Below the pieces are notes generated by a model that saw only the letters and a list, made by a program, of their open reading frames with translations, did not search any database and was not told the DNA's origin. Both the position numbers and the translations under genes were made by a program. This document shows, one piece after another, positions 35,846 to 45,773 of a stretch of 64,000 nt of DNA. Source of the stretch: Lentinus brumalis (lineage: Eukaryota; Basidiomycota; Agaricomycetes; Polyporales; Polyporaceae); assembly GCA_001792895.1 (NCBI GenBank), contig MARA01000004.1, positions 310,001-374,000 of the forward strand. Direction: 5' to 3'. Positions within the stretch are counted from its first letter, which is position 1. Each line of letters opens with the position of its first letter.

Positions 35846-38800
35846 CTAAGGTCGAGCTTGCATCTGGTGCATCTTGTTCGCGCTCCGCTGATAGCCTCCC
35901 TGCCGGCGCCGTCGTGCACGCGGCCGAGCAGCACGAACGACGCTCGACAGCTTCTTCCCGAGGTACTTGCCCTGCTGCGACGCCACCTGGGCAGTCTAAT
36001 GTACAGAGTTCAGAGGCGCCGTGAGGGAGAAGCACAACAAGCCATGTCGGAAGAAGAACGTACCGCAGGCAGGGCCGTGATCTTGTTGCCGATCTCCTGG
36101 AGGAGGACCGCCAGCTCGTTCAGGTTGAGGGAGTTGTCCGCGTCCGAGTCGTACAGATCAAACAGCTCCCGGACCTTCATGAGCTGTTCCTCTGCCATCG
36201 GGATGCGCTTCTTGATCCGTGAAACTTCATCGAGCCCAGTCAGCATGATCAGAGGGAGGCAGGCAATACTATAGCGTACCCATAATTTTCCACTCGTCAT
36301 AATCGATCTTGCCATCCTTATTTTTGTCCGCCTCATCTACAAGTTCCAAGAGGTAGCTGACGATCGAAGTCTCAATCGTGCTCGCGTCCCCGATCGCATA
36401 GACGGTGCCGAGGGGTGCGCCCTTCACACGCAGGTGCGCGTCGACCTCGATGGCCTTCTTGTGCACCTGGTTCGGGAGGAGCTCCGAGACGCGCTTCGTG
36501 AACGGGTTCATCGCGATGCCCGTGCTCCACAGTATGAAGTTCGTCGGGATCTCGAACGTCTCGACCTTGCCGTCTGGCTTGCGCCTAGTGTATGTCACTT
36601 TGTCGTGGTCGACGGAGGAGACGCGCGCCATGGTGATGAGGTCGATGTGGTCCCGGTTGAACTTGTCCTCGGCGTATCGTGAGATCGCTTCCGAGTACTG
36701 GCGTTTCCGCGTCAGCAGGAATATCAGCACCGATGGGAGGGAGTGAACGCACCGTATTCAGGATGTGCTCGCGACTCTGGATTACATGGATCGATACTTC
36801 CTTCCTGCATATCTTCGGGAACTACGCCGCGAGTGTCATTGAGCGAGCAAACCTGGAGTGACATCGCGAACTCACGTAGTTCATCAAGTCCTCCTGGCAC
36901 AGGTCGTAGATCTCAGCCGCGGTCTCGACACCCGTAGGCCCGCCACCGCACACAACGAAGCTGAGCAGTCTCTTGCGCTCCTCGGGAGTCGTCGTGGGCA
37001 GAGATGCAGCCTCAAAGTTGTCTAGCGAAGAATAGGCGTCAGTAGCGCACTGACTGACAGGCGCGTCACACACACCTATGATGCGTTTCCTAATGGCTTG
37101 CGCATCGCTGACCGTCTTCAGTTGGAAGCAGTGTTCGAGCCCAGGCACGCCATGCGTGCTTGCCGTCGAACCGACCGCGATGATCAGCTTGTCGTACCTG
37201 CGAGGCTCTACATCAGACATATGCGCTAATACAGGGATCACACTGGTCACGTACGGGATGTACATGCGTTGATCCTTGAGGCCGCTGGGAGAGATTGTCT
37301 CCACCTCGAGGAGACGCTCAGACATGACGAGATCGACGGCGCGTGCATTGATGAGGTGACCGCGGAGACGTGCGGCAATCTTGCGGAGAGGCTCGACGAG
37401 GGAGCGGACAGAGACGGTTCCAACGGCAGCAGCTACGAGCCGACGTGTCAATGTCCCGTTCGACTGCAAAGAGACAAGAAGGAATATGCGTCGGGATACA
37501 GCGGTCGACGGACTACTGAATCAGTCATGCGACAAGCCTCATGCTAGTTAATTGGCGGTTAACTTGCCCACGACGGGGAGCAATGCGCTGTCCTCCTCTC
37601 AACTGCCCTAGAGCCTGTCATGACACACGGGCATGACCATAATTCTGCATGGCGCAGAAATCACAGAGATGCAAACAGAACGGTTTTGTAAGATTGAAGT
37701 TCTCATCCCACTCTGACACCTCGAGAAGGATTTATGCTGTTTCAATATAGCCCAGGGTAACATTGTCCGACTAAGTCAGCACTTTCGACGTCGCATGAGG
37801 TAGAACTCCGTCAGATATCGAGTTCTGCGCGCCCCAGACTGACTTGTCAGAAGCAGCGTAAGTCCTTCCGGTAGTGTCAAATCCCCAGCGTTGTGCATAT
37901 GTGCGCCGTAGCTGGTGGGAAAGAACGAGCAATGTCGAGCAATTTATACCCGACAGAACGGTAGTTCACAACCTTGTTCACCGTTCCGTTCGTACCCGTG
38001 TATAGGGCCTGAAAGCCAAGGAGGCGACTGAAACTCGCGTTTCTCGGGTGAACAAGAGTATGCCCGGCTAACTTCCTCCGTCAAGCCCGCGACGAATCGG
38101 CAGTACCTGGTCCACAGTAGTCGCGAGCCGGGCACCAGCGGGCACCAAGGGAACCTTTGGATGACCAAGCAGACCTCGCGCAGGGACCGGACCAGAGAAA
38201 CAAATAAGAGAGAGCACGCACAAGGTAGTAGTGGTGTGAAGGTCGTGTAAGTCTCGGGAGAGACAATGGTGACGTGGTAGTCCCCGGGGTTGAGTTTGTC
38301 AAGAACGCCGACAGCCTGCAATAAATGGTATAAGAATGCGGACGGTGTGATATGATAGCGAGAAATACGCACTCCCCAGCCTCCGCCGACAATCACCAGG
38401 TGGGGCTTCTCTGCAAGGCCGCGGTTCTCGTCGTCCTCCCAGTCGCTGAGGAGAGTGGACAGTATGGGCAGGTTCTTGGGCCCGCCGCGTTCCGGTTGTA
38501 GTGCGCGCGGCGCGACTGGCACGCCCTCGATGTTCTACGAGGATGGGTTTGTTGGAGACGAGAGTCGCGTGGAAGAGCATGATACTCACTCGGTTGTGAT
38601 ACGTGAAGGCATCGTGCAGGAAGATAGCCCCCGTCAAGACCACGCATCCCACCACCGTCGACCCAAAGATAAAGAACGTGTACTTGGCTGCTGTTCGAGC
38701 GCGCCGTATGAGCTTGGACGAGGGAGATTCGGGAGTAGTGGCATATGTTCTCGCTAGCAGCGCGGGGGAAGTCAGGCGAGCATATGAGATGGGGGCAAGC

Positions 38801-38856
38801 CGGTAGAGAGGTGGTGCGTGAGTCGCCCTCTTCGCAATGCATGTTGCCCGGAACAT
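35846..38856 (-). CDS. Second NDE1 copy, 3'-truncated, with a novel Arg-rich tail (possibly a pseudogene)
   Basis: Exons 1-9 match copy 1 in number and exact length: 38856-38590, 38534-38373, 38315-38222, 37432-37255, 37197-37076, 37021-36876, 36821-36753, 36697-36280 and 36224-36064. No stop or frameshift is visible, and both nucleotide-binding folds and both EF-hand loops are kept. Most differences are silent, conservative or intronic. Exon 10 (from 35995) matches for about 17 residues ([17 protein letters not shown]), then switches to unrelated sequence reading VVRAARPRARRRRQGGY and stops at 35846. The quinone/membrane C-terminal domain ending [11 protein letters not shown] is therefore absent, so normal NDE function is unlikely. 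The predicted product would be about 588 residues. The breakpoint lies at about 35940-35945. Confidence 0.8.
37433..38221. other. Enlarged intron 3 of NDE1 copy 2 (about 700 bp inserted)
   Basis: In copy 1 this intron is 89 nt (28134-28222); here it is 789 nt. Donor (GTGCGT) and acceptor (CTCGTAG) remain, and the flanking 20-30 bases still match copy 1, so new DNA sits roughly between 37462 and 38215. I see no open frame, terminal inverted repeat or clear target-site duplication, so I cannot name a transposon family. Confidence 0.75.
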
Positions 38857-39468
38857 GGCCGTCGCTGTGCAAGAGAGCGAGCAGGACGTCGCCGGCGTCG
38901 TTGAGTCGTCGCAGGTCGTCGCGCCGCGCGACGGCAGCGCATATGCGCGCATGATGTCACTGCTATATTCGCGCGCGCCACCGCCTGCCACCGCGCGCCT
39001 TCAACCACAGAGTTTCGTTCTTGTCTTGTCTTTGCAACCCGGCTGTTCGAGCGAGACAAAATCAAGTCCTTACACGAGTCATGACACATGTACCGAGGAG
39101 GTACATGTACAGGGCCGGGTCCAGGCGAAGTAAGCACAGCCAGAATGCCGTATCCTCAGCTCATCCAGCATGTTCGACACCGGGCGCGGCACGTTTTTTC
39201 AGGTGAGAGCAATCGATATCAGATGCTGCCTCAAGGCTCCTCGAAGTCGAAGCTGATCGCTGTGGTCGCAGCGGCATTTGAGTGAAGACCCGTTGTGGTA
39301 AGTATAAGTACAGCTTAGGCCATCGCCAGCGCGGAGATTGGACTAAGATGTCTCTTGCCGCCTATGGCCCTTTGTCCCCTACCCATCTCACTGACTCGCA
39401 TTGAGACCCCATGGCTTCGGGGGGGAATGCTGGACTTGCTTTCAGTCCTGGTGTCCACCGAGATGCAG
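38857..39468. other. Divergent region between NDE1 copy 2 and the F-box/LRR-like gene
   Basis: No gene is supported. The first ~110 bases resemble the region upstream of NDE1 copy 1, so the duplication includes the proximal promoter. Splice-like blocks occur at about 39128-39152 and 39202-39270. Confidence 0.45.
39086..39108. repeat. Perfect 9-bp inverted repeat with a 5-nt loop
   Basis: The arms ACATGTACC and GGTACATGT are separated by GAGGA. It lies about 230 bases upstream of the NDE1 copy 2 start and could be a dimeric protein-binding site or a chance palindrome. Confidence 0.7.
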
Positions 39469-39475
39469 TATAAAG
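39469..39475 (+). promoter_or_regulatory. TATA box of the + strand F-box/LRR-like gene
   Basis: TATAAAG about 129 bases before the ATG at 39598. A probable leader intron (donor GTGCGC near 39542, acceptor ending 39597) lies between. Confidence 0.5.
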
Positions 39476-39597
39476 ACCACGACTCGCCTGGCTACCCGAC
39501 CTTCATACTCTTCCTCACCTGCCCTACCTTCTGTGCCAGTGGTGCGCAATTCGTTCAACTCTCCGTCGCGAAGTGAATGCTGACGACGTGCCTTCAG

Positions 39598-40881
39598 ATG
39601 TCGCGAACGTTCGACTTCCAGGACTGTGGCGCGGTTTTCAACGGCACTATTGACTCGAATGCGCGTCGAGGCCCTCCCATCGGGAGCCTCCGCTCACTGT
39701 ATAAATACGCCCCATTCATCACGAAACTCATGTTCAAGAGCCCCACCACCTCTTCCTTTAACTCAGAGCCAGTACAAACCCTACTGTCTCAGCCGCTCCC
39801 CAAGCTTCGCGAGCTCGCGCTCTGGGTCGATGACCACCATGAAGTCCCCTTGAAGTCAACCCCGGCGGATTTTACCGTGTCATCCGCTCTCTATCCGGAG
39901 TTGAGGACGCTCTCACTTGTCGGACTCCCGATCAACATGAAGAGCTCGCTTTCTACGATCCGCGACCTGCAATTGGCAAGCTACCCACGTGGAGTCCAAC
40001 CACTCGAGTGGTTCCGCCTCACCTCTTTCCTAAAGTCCGCCCTCTCATTCAACAACCTGATGCTTTACGACTACTTTGGCAACGTCAAGGTTGACAGGGA
40101 CCAGCAGCATCAGGAACGCCTCGGACTTCTCGCCGCCTTGAACCAGCATCCGGGCAACGCCTGGGATGACTTCCCCACCATCGGATTATTGACTGTTGAA
40201 GACAAGGCGTACAAGATGATGCACTGCGTGGCTGAATGGATTCACGCTGAAGTCCCGAAGGAAGTTCGCTTCATTGCCCATCATGGCATCACTAGTCTCG
40301 TCAACCGCCAAGCTGCGATCGACCAGGAAGCCCTGTTCATCGACGTCCTCGCACAGCGTCAATTCCCCAACCAGCTCCCCAACCACCTACCCTCACCGCC
40401 AGTACTCTTCAGCACTACCACGGACGCCCAGCTCACATTCGGCACCGACTCTATCACGCTCAAATGCATCGGATACAGGGACTTCGAGCAAGACAAGTCG
40501 CTCGCCACCGTCGAGCTTCGGTGCGTAGAGCTCCCGCGTCTCGATCGGAACTCTCGCATCAGAGTGCACGCCATGGCCCTCAGATCCGTGCAGTGGGTGC
40601 TCTTGTCTGCGGCGAACGATATGCGCACGCTCTGGATCGTCGGCGTGTCGGATGACGTACCCAAGGACGCGTGGGTTGGGCTCCTCAACACTGTCGTCCA
40701 TGTACCAAACCCCTCACTGCGCGAACTCACTATAGAGTCGGACAGTGCAGCAGGGCATGCGGCATTGGAGCTGTACAAGGCCTTGAAGTTGTACGAACAG
40801 GAAAATAAGCTCCCCAGGGGTCTGAAGGTCTACAGCGCTTCCGGGACCACGAGGAGGATGTTCTTCGAGACACAGCCCTAA
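39598..40881 (+). CDS. F-box/LRR-like protein without a visible F-box
   Basis: I chose ATG 39598 because it directly follows an acceptor (CCTTCAG); an in-frame codon at 39577 is the alternative. The single coding exon gives 427 residues. Leucine-rich segments include PLPKLRELALWVDD, LYPELRTLSLVGLPI and NPSLRELTIESDSAAG; a middle part reads SLSTIRDLQLASYP. Length, exon plan and end position of the LRR-like part match the genes starting at 41504 and 23889, so I place the three in one local family. No catalytic motif, signal peptide or membrane segment is seen. Function unknown. Confidence 0.75.
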   Translation: MSRTFDFQDCGAVFNGTIDSNARRGPPIGSLRSLYKYAPFITKLMFKSPTTSSFNSEPVQTLLSQPLPKLRELALWVDDHHEVPLKSTPADFTVSSALYPELRTLSLVGLPINMKSSLSTIRDLQLASYPRGVQPLEWFRLTSFLKSALSFNNLMLYDYFGNVKVDRDQQHQERLGLLAALNQHPGNAWDDFPTIGLLTVEDKAYKMMHCVAEWIHAEVPKEVRFIAHHGITSLVNRQAAIDQEALFIDVLAQRQFPNQLPNHLPSPPVLFSTTTDAQLTFGTDSITLKCIGYRDFEQDKSLATVELRCVELPRLDRNSRIRVHAMALRSVQWVLLSAANDMRTLWIVGVSDDVPKDAWVGLLNTVVHVPNPSLRELTIESDSAAGHAALELYKALKLYEQENKLPRGLKVYSASGTTRRMFFETQP

Positions 40882-41456
40882 GGTGTGAGTCAGCGTCGAA
40901 AGCTGCCATATTGGAGCCGAAGGTCTCAGATGTAGAGGCGACAGAGTGTAGGGCGAGGAGGAGAGTCGAGATGACACTTCTTCTAGCGCTCAGAGCGTAG
41001 TATGAGAGGAGGGCCTCGCTACAAAGTACTATTTGTTTCCAGTCGGACGTTAGTGTTAGCATAATCACCTTGAGCAATCCTTTGTCAATATCAGAGCTGC
41101 TACTACTGAGTGGTTAGCACGCAGGGCGCCTGTGCGGGTCGTAGAGCGCTTTGAGTCGCGAGTCACCGTTGCTGTGAACGTTCACCGTAGCCATCGGCCC
41201 ACTGTACTGCACGCTACTCTCTGTGTACATGACTGGTACTTCTACATGCCTAAGGAGTACGGTTCACATACGTGTTCGACCATCTGCACGCAGAAACCGA
41301 TGAGGCTAAAGCCAATACAGTAAGTAGTACAAAGTGCTTTGTCCTTGCAATCAATGGGCGAGGCCCACGATTACGCTCAATGGTCCCGATCTCATTCAGG
41401 CTTTGAAGCGGTGGCTATGGCTTTGGTTGCGGGCTCCCTTTGCTGGTGATATGGGG
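40882..41456. other. Spacer between two tandem F-box/LRR-like genes
   Basis: About 575 bases with the 3' UTR of one gene and the promoter of the next. No other gene is visible. Confidence 0.45.
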
Positions 41457-41464
41457 TATAAATA
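41457..41464 (+). promoter_or_regulatory. TATA box of the 41504 gene
   Basis: TATAAATA starts 47 bases before the proposed start codon, a normal core-promoter distance for a short leader. Confidence 0.6.
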
Positions 41465-41503
41465 CGGCCTCAGCCGCTCGGACGATTCGACCTGCTCCTC
41501 AAC

Positions 41504-42933
41504 ATGGTATGTCTCCTACATGTTCTTCAACGTGGTTCAATTGCTGAGAATAATACTCAGACATCGTATGACAGCACCAAAGTTGCTATCGTACAGCACG
41601 CAGTATTCTGCCCCCTCTTCCCCCAACCATACAGACGATCGACCTCGCGGTTCTGCAACAGTATGCGTCTACCGTCACCGTTCTGGAGTTGGGACCGATG
41701 TCCTATCAAACATTCTTGGCTGCCGACGTCCCCATGCTCCTGGTACGAGCGATGCCGCAGCTGACGGACTTCAAGCTCGTCCTCATACCACCAAACAAAT
41801 TGTTTATCCCGACGGACTTCGAGCTCGTCCTCAAACCACCAAACACAGCGTCTAGTACGGTTCTCCCGCAAGTTCGCCTCAGACTAGAGCGGATCCCTGC
41901 ACTTCAAAGCCTCCATATTCAGGGAGCAACCCTCGTCTGCGACTCCTTCTCCCGTCTCAAGCGTCTCGAACTCTACAATACCACTCAAGCGCCACTGGGC
42001 CACACGTGCGCCGAGTTCCTCGCCATGCTCTCTACCGGGAAAGCCCTGGAACATCTCGTCCTGGATAACTACATGGGTATGCTGGATGCCGAGGATCCTA
42101 CAGGCTTCCACTTCCCGCTCATGTGCAAGACCGCGTTGGTGAAAGACTCCGCCCGAAACCTCTTCCGCCTCCTGGCCCACCTATCCGAGGTCCCGGATGA
42201 TATGCGTATGGTGGTGATTCGGTCGACGATCCGCGTTCCTGAAGACCTCGATCCCCTTCCTCTCAAAGGATTGTATCCTCCTATGCAGAAAAGCGTGCAC
42301 TGCGCCACGTTCAAGTCACTCGTGCGCGACGACGGCATAGAGCTCGTGTGCGCCGGATCCAAGCACATCATCTCCATCGAGGACTCTACCACTCCCCCCA
42401 TGCCCTTCCTCGACCCCGCGAGGACCACCGTGCACAACGCGGCCCTCAATGTCCTCTCGCACTTCCTCGTTTTCATGCCGGTATCGACTCTCGAGATAAG
42501 CGACCCCATGGATATCACAGAGAACAAAACATGGTTCAAGCTGCTCGAGCGAGCCCCGAACGTGAGCGAGTTGATCATCACGAAACGGGGGCCCAGCAAG
42601 GCCGTTTGCAAGATCTTCACCGCCCTCGCTTCCTTCAGTAGTCAGGCCGTAGAGACCGCAGTGAGATGTCCTCATCTCAAGGACGTCAAGGTACGCGGGA
42701 CGGTCTACTCGCGTGCGCTCGTCGATACGATCGGGCAGACAGCGAAGTGGCGTGCGGAGCATCGTGGGCCGTTCCGGAGTCTCGAACTCGTGCTTGCACC
42801 TAGGGTCCCGAGCGGCCCACGGCCTGGCGAGTTCGCGAGCATCGTAGCTCGACGCTGGGCCAAGAAGCTGACAGGGAATGGGTACGTCGACCGGGTGAGA
42901 ATCACAGATGATGTCGAAGAGTCACGCGAGTAG
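41504..42933 (+). CDS. F-box/LRR-like protein with the start codon alone on exon 1
   Basis: Exon 1 contributes only ATG (41504-41506), immediately followed by a GTATGT donor. The acceptor CATACAG ends at 41634 and exon 2 continues TIDLAVLQQYASTVTVLELG in phase to the stop at 42931-42933, giving 433 residues. The upstream part of exon 2 has no in-frame Met before GPMSYQTF, which supports this model. LRR-like parts are RIPALQSLHIQGATLVCD, SRLKRLELYNTT, ALEHLVLDNYMG and RAPNVSELIITKRG. The LDNY motif is shared with the gene at 22483-23889. Two near-identical stretches at about 41763-41796 and 41814-41847 are an internal duplication (FKLVLIPPN / FELVLKPPN). Function unknown. Confidence 0.75.
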
Positions 42934-42986
42934 ATCCGAGTCATGTAGTATATCTGTAGCCGTATGCATCGTGTATCCGCCCGAGC

Positions 42987-43818
42987 TCAACGCACATCGT
43001 ACATCAGCTCAACTCTAGCTCCGCGGATGGTATTGCTCCATCCGGGATACAAAGCCCGCATCCACAGACCGACCCTGTCACCCGGCTTCAGAGCGTCCAG
43101 GAACCCTGCGCCGGTCCCACGACCATGCTCTTCCGCCTCCGCAGCATCGATCTCCTCTCCGGCCTTCCACTCGACGACGTATCGTTCAAAATCGCCCTTT
43201 GCGACTCGGTTGCCCTGAACCCGCCAGACAAGAGAATCGCCGTTCGGGACAAGATCCCAGTGAGTCTTCCCTTGCACGTCATCGGGCGTGCGATACAGGT
43301 TGTGCGTGTCCAGGTATTCCAGATCTTCCGCTTCGGCAGCGAGTGCGTCGCCGTCCGGACGAGGTCGGAATATGCAAGCCTCGTACCACGAGTATGCTCC
43401 GATAAACGTTCCTAGTAATCGAATTAAATCCGTCAGCGGACAGTTGTCGACCACTGGCGTCGCACAAACTTGGATGATCCCCGCCCCAGCCCTGATCGTG
43501 TCCCTCGATAGTCCATGTCACCTTCTTCATCCGCCAGCTCTCGCCCTCCCTGCAGTCTGGCAAAGGCGGACTGACGAGGTACAGCAGTGCTGAGCAGTAG
43601 TTGTCACGGGTGTGCTGATCGGCGCGGATGGTGACTTTGTCGCTTCGCTCTGCAGAGATAGTTGGATAATATTCCGCGAGCTCCATGATCTCGAGTACGA
43701 GCTCCGCTGGGAGGCCCAGCTGTAGCAGAATTGCGCGCACCCACCGAGTGGGCTCTGCTGGATCCATGCCGGCCTCGTTACCGGAGGAGGGCGGTATGTA
43801 CGATTGTAGTGCACCCAT
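42987..43818 (-). CDS. Conserved fungal protein of unknown function
   Basis: Exons 43818-43470 and 43411-42987 give 257 residues; the intron uses a GTTTGT donor. The N-terminal third has an F-box-like helix (LPAELVLEIMELAEYYP). The core reads YSWYEACIFRPRPDGD, then THWDLVPNGDSLVWRVQGNR, RYVVEWKAG and GFLDALKPGDRVGLWMRAL, ending GARVELMYDV. I recognise this as a pattern found in hypothetical proteins of many ascomycetes and basidiomycetes: a beta-rich module with W..E..I.RP, WRVQ.N, VVEW and G.GFL..L.PGD. No catalytic motif is evident. The start MGALQSY is the Met nearest the conserved region that keeps the frame. Confidence 0.8.
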
Positions 43819-44075
43819 CGGGATGATCAAAGCAGCTCTGTCGCCCCAGTGAGGAGCGTGTCAGTGAGGACGCTGTATGCACATGCGTAGCCACCGACCT
43901 TGTTCCTGTACTTAGGAGGAAGAGGAGGTTCAAGTTCAAGTTGTTCGGGGCACAGCCTCAGGGTCGTCATCGGGAAGTCGGCGAGCGCGGGCCGATGATG
44001 GGTATGATAGTTCAGAAATGTTGCCAGCAGCGAAGTTCGGACTTCCTTCTCGAACCTGATCTCTATTACCAAAGA

Positions 44076-45773
44076 TCATTCTCGCCACAATTCTGGCAAC
44101 CCCCACAAGTCGTACATCTGTTGCTGAGTGGTCTCCGGGTACAACTTCCAATACTCATTTTCGAACCTCCAAAACTTGTCCATCTCCGGGTTCCAGGTGA
44201 TTCGACGAGTATCTATCTCCCCCACATGGTCAGCGAGACCCGAGGAACCGAGCACTCCAGTGTTCTCCTTTTCGCGGGGGAGGCGGATGTTGAGCTTGCA
44301 GATGCGAGAGCCAAGGCGGCCCCTCTCCGCCAACAACTCCAGGAGGTGTTCGTCCTTAGCGGTGATCAACCTGCCGAGGATAGCCAACTCGTCTAGCACG
44401 GGACATGGTACAGTCGGGAAGGCTTCACTAGGCAGGAGCGCCCTCTTGAGGGTGGGAATGATATCCCCGGTTGGACTACCACCATCGGAAGCTACGACGA
44501 GAGTAGAGAGCGTTGGCATCAGCTGTGAGGCCTTCGGCATGACAAGCTTGAGAAGATTGTGTTCAGTCCTGAAAGACGGCATGGTCCCTCCCACCCGTAA
44601 GGTTCGCGCTATGTTCAGGCGACCGGAAAATTTGTCGAGGAGGGTAGGGATGATGGCTCGTAAGTCGAGCATGGACACGGAGACCTTCGAGACCACATGT
44701 ACCCAGACTCCGCCGCCGTTTTCTCCACGTGCTCGGATATGGACTGCCGGCCACCGTTCGATGACTTCCAGGGACGTGAACTCTTGCATCGAAGGAACGA
44801 ACATCGCGCCCAGGTTTGTCTTCTTCGGGATATAATGGAGGCGGTGTAACTGGACTACCGCGTCAGGCGGGAACTTAATGCGCTCGAGCATCGAGTAGGC
44901 CGCCTCGAACCCGGGGTTATCAAAGCTCAGCGCGCGAAGACGATCGAGGTGCGCTGTAGGTATGGGATCCGGCCTTGCCCAGTCGTGACCCAGCTCGAAC
45001 GGCGCATCGACGAGATACAGCGTCTCCACGACCGGGGTGTTTGCGAGAAGTCGCAAGAAGTCACGCCCCCTGTAGACGACGTCGGACCCGCAGAGACGAA
45101 TGTGAGCCAGAGAAGCGAAGTAGTCGACGGGGCTCACCCCGGCTCTCAAGGAGAGCGAGAGGGCCCGGAGGGCTTTCGGGGCTTTACTGCCGAAGTAATA
45201 ACGCGGAATTGGGACCCGGACGCTTCTCGGGTTCTTGGTCGTGACGAGGACGTTGAGATACACCAGGTGAGATGCCACGGCGGCCAAGAGCATCTCGTTG
45301 CATGGCGCCTCGTCAGGCATTTGGACCAGGCAAAGCTCCTGTATCCGAGCTCGGTGAGGGACGCGAAAGATTGGTGTTGTAGTAGCCCATCGGAAGCGTC
45401 CCGACCGGTCGCCAAAAGCCCGGAGAGGCTGATTTTCTGAGCGTTCTGCAAGCAGCAGATCAAACTCCTGCGGATAGGAGTGCGGGATTATGGACCACAG
45501 CGAAGGTGAACCGATAGCAATGGCACGAAGTCGATGGCATAGGTGAGTCGCCGTGAGCAGTGAGCGGATATCGGGTTCAGGTTCAACGTGACGAGGGTCG
45601 TATTCTGATGGCCTCTTGTGGAGATCTCTGACATAGAGCAGCACTAACGTGACTAACTCTGCGGGAAGACGGTTGAGAGAGGATTCCTCGTTGAGTCGTC
45701 GCCTGACAAGATCCGATGCGGAACGAAGCCCTTCGTTCAAAACGCGCAGCTGGAGATGTATGATGAGCACCAT
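44076..45773 (-). CDS. F-box protein (single exon)
   Basis: A 565-residue intronless frame. A short coiled helix (VLNEGLRSASDLVRRRLNEE) precedes the F-box (LNRLPAELVTLVLLYVRDL ... THLCHRLRAIAIGSPSLWSI), the classic basidiomycete F-box-like layout with the SPSLW end. Loose leucine-rich segments follow (PKALRALSLSLRAGVSP, HLDRLRALSFDNPGFE, LMPTLSTLVVASDGG) and a C-terminal acidic/aromatic tail ending GLPELWRE. Likely SCF adaptor by family. It differs from the three LRR-like genes nearby in keeping a clear F-box and lacking introns. Confidence 0.85.
   Translation of the reverse strand: MVLIIHLQLRVLNEGLRSASDLVRRRLNEESSLNRLPAELVTLVLLYVRDLHKRPSEYDPRHVEPEPDIRSLLTATHLCHRLRAIAIGSPSLWSIIPHSYPQEFDLLLAERSENQPLRAFGDRSGRFRWATTTPIFRVPHRARIQELCLVQMPDEAPCNEMLLAAVASHLVYLNVLVTTKNPRSVRVPIPRYYFGSKAPKALRALSLSLRAGVSPVDYFASLAHIRLCGSDVVYRGRDFLRLLANTPVVETLYLVDAPFELGHDWARPDPIPTAHLDRLRALSFDNPGFEAAYSMLERIKFPPDAVVQLHRLHYIPKKTNLGAMFVPSMQEFTSLEVIERWPAVHIRARGENGGGVWVHVVSKVSVSMLDLRAIIPTLLDKFSGRLNIARTLRVGGTMPSFRTEHNLLKLVMPKASQLMPTLSTLVVASDGGSPTGDIIPTLKRALLPSEAFPTVPCPVLDELAILGRLITAKDEHLLELLAERGRLGSRICKLNIRLPREKENTGVLGSSGLADHVGEIDTRRITWNPEMDKFWRFENEYWKLYPETTQQQMYDLWGLPELWRE

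Noticed and set aside
37433..38221. Named transposon (MITE or solo LTR) in the enlarged intron
   Set aside because: I could not find terminal repeats or a target-site duplication by eye, so I report only an insertion.
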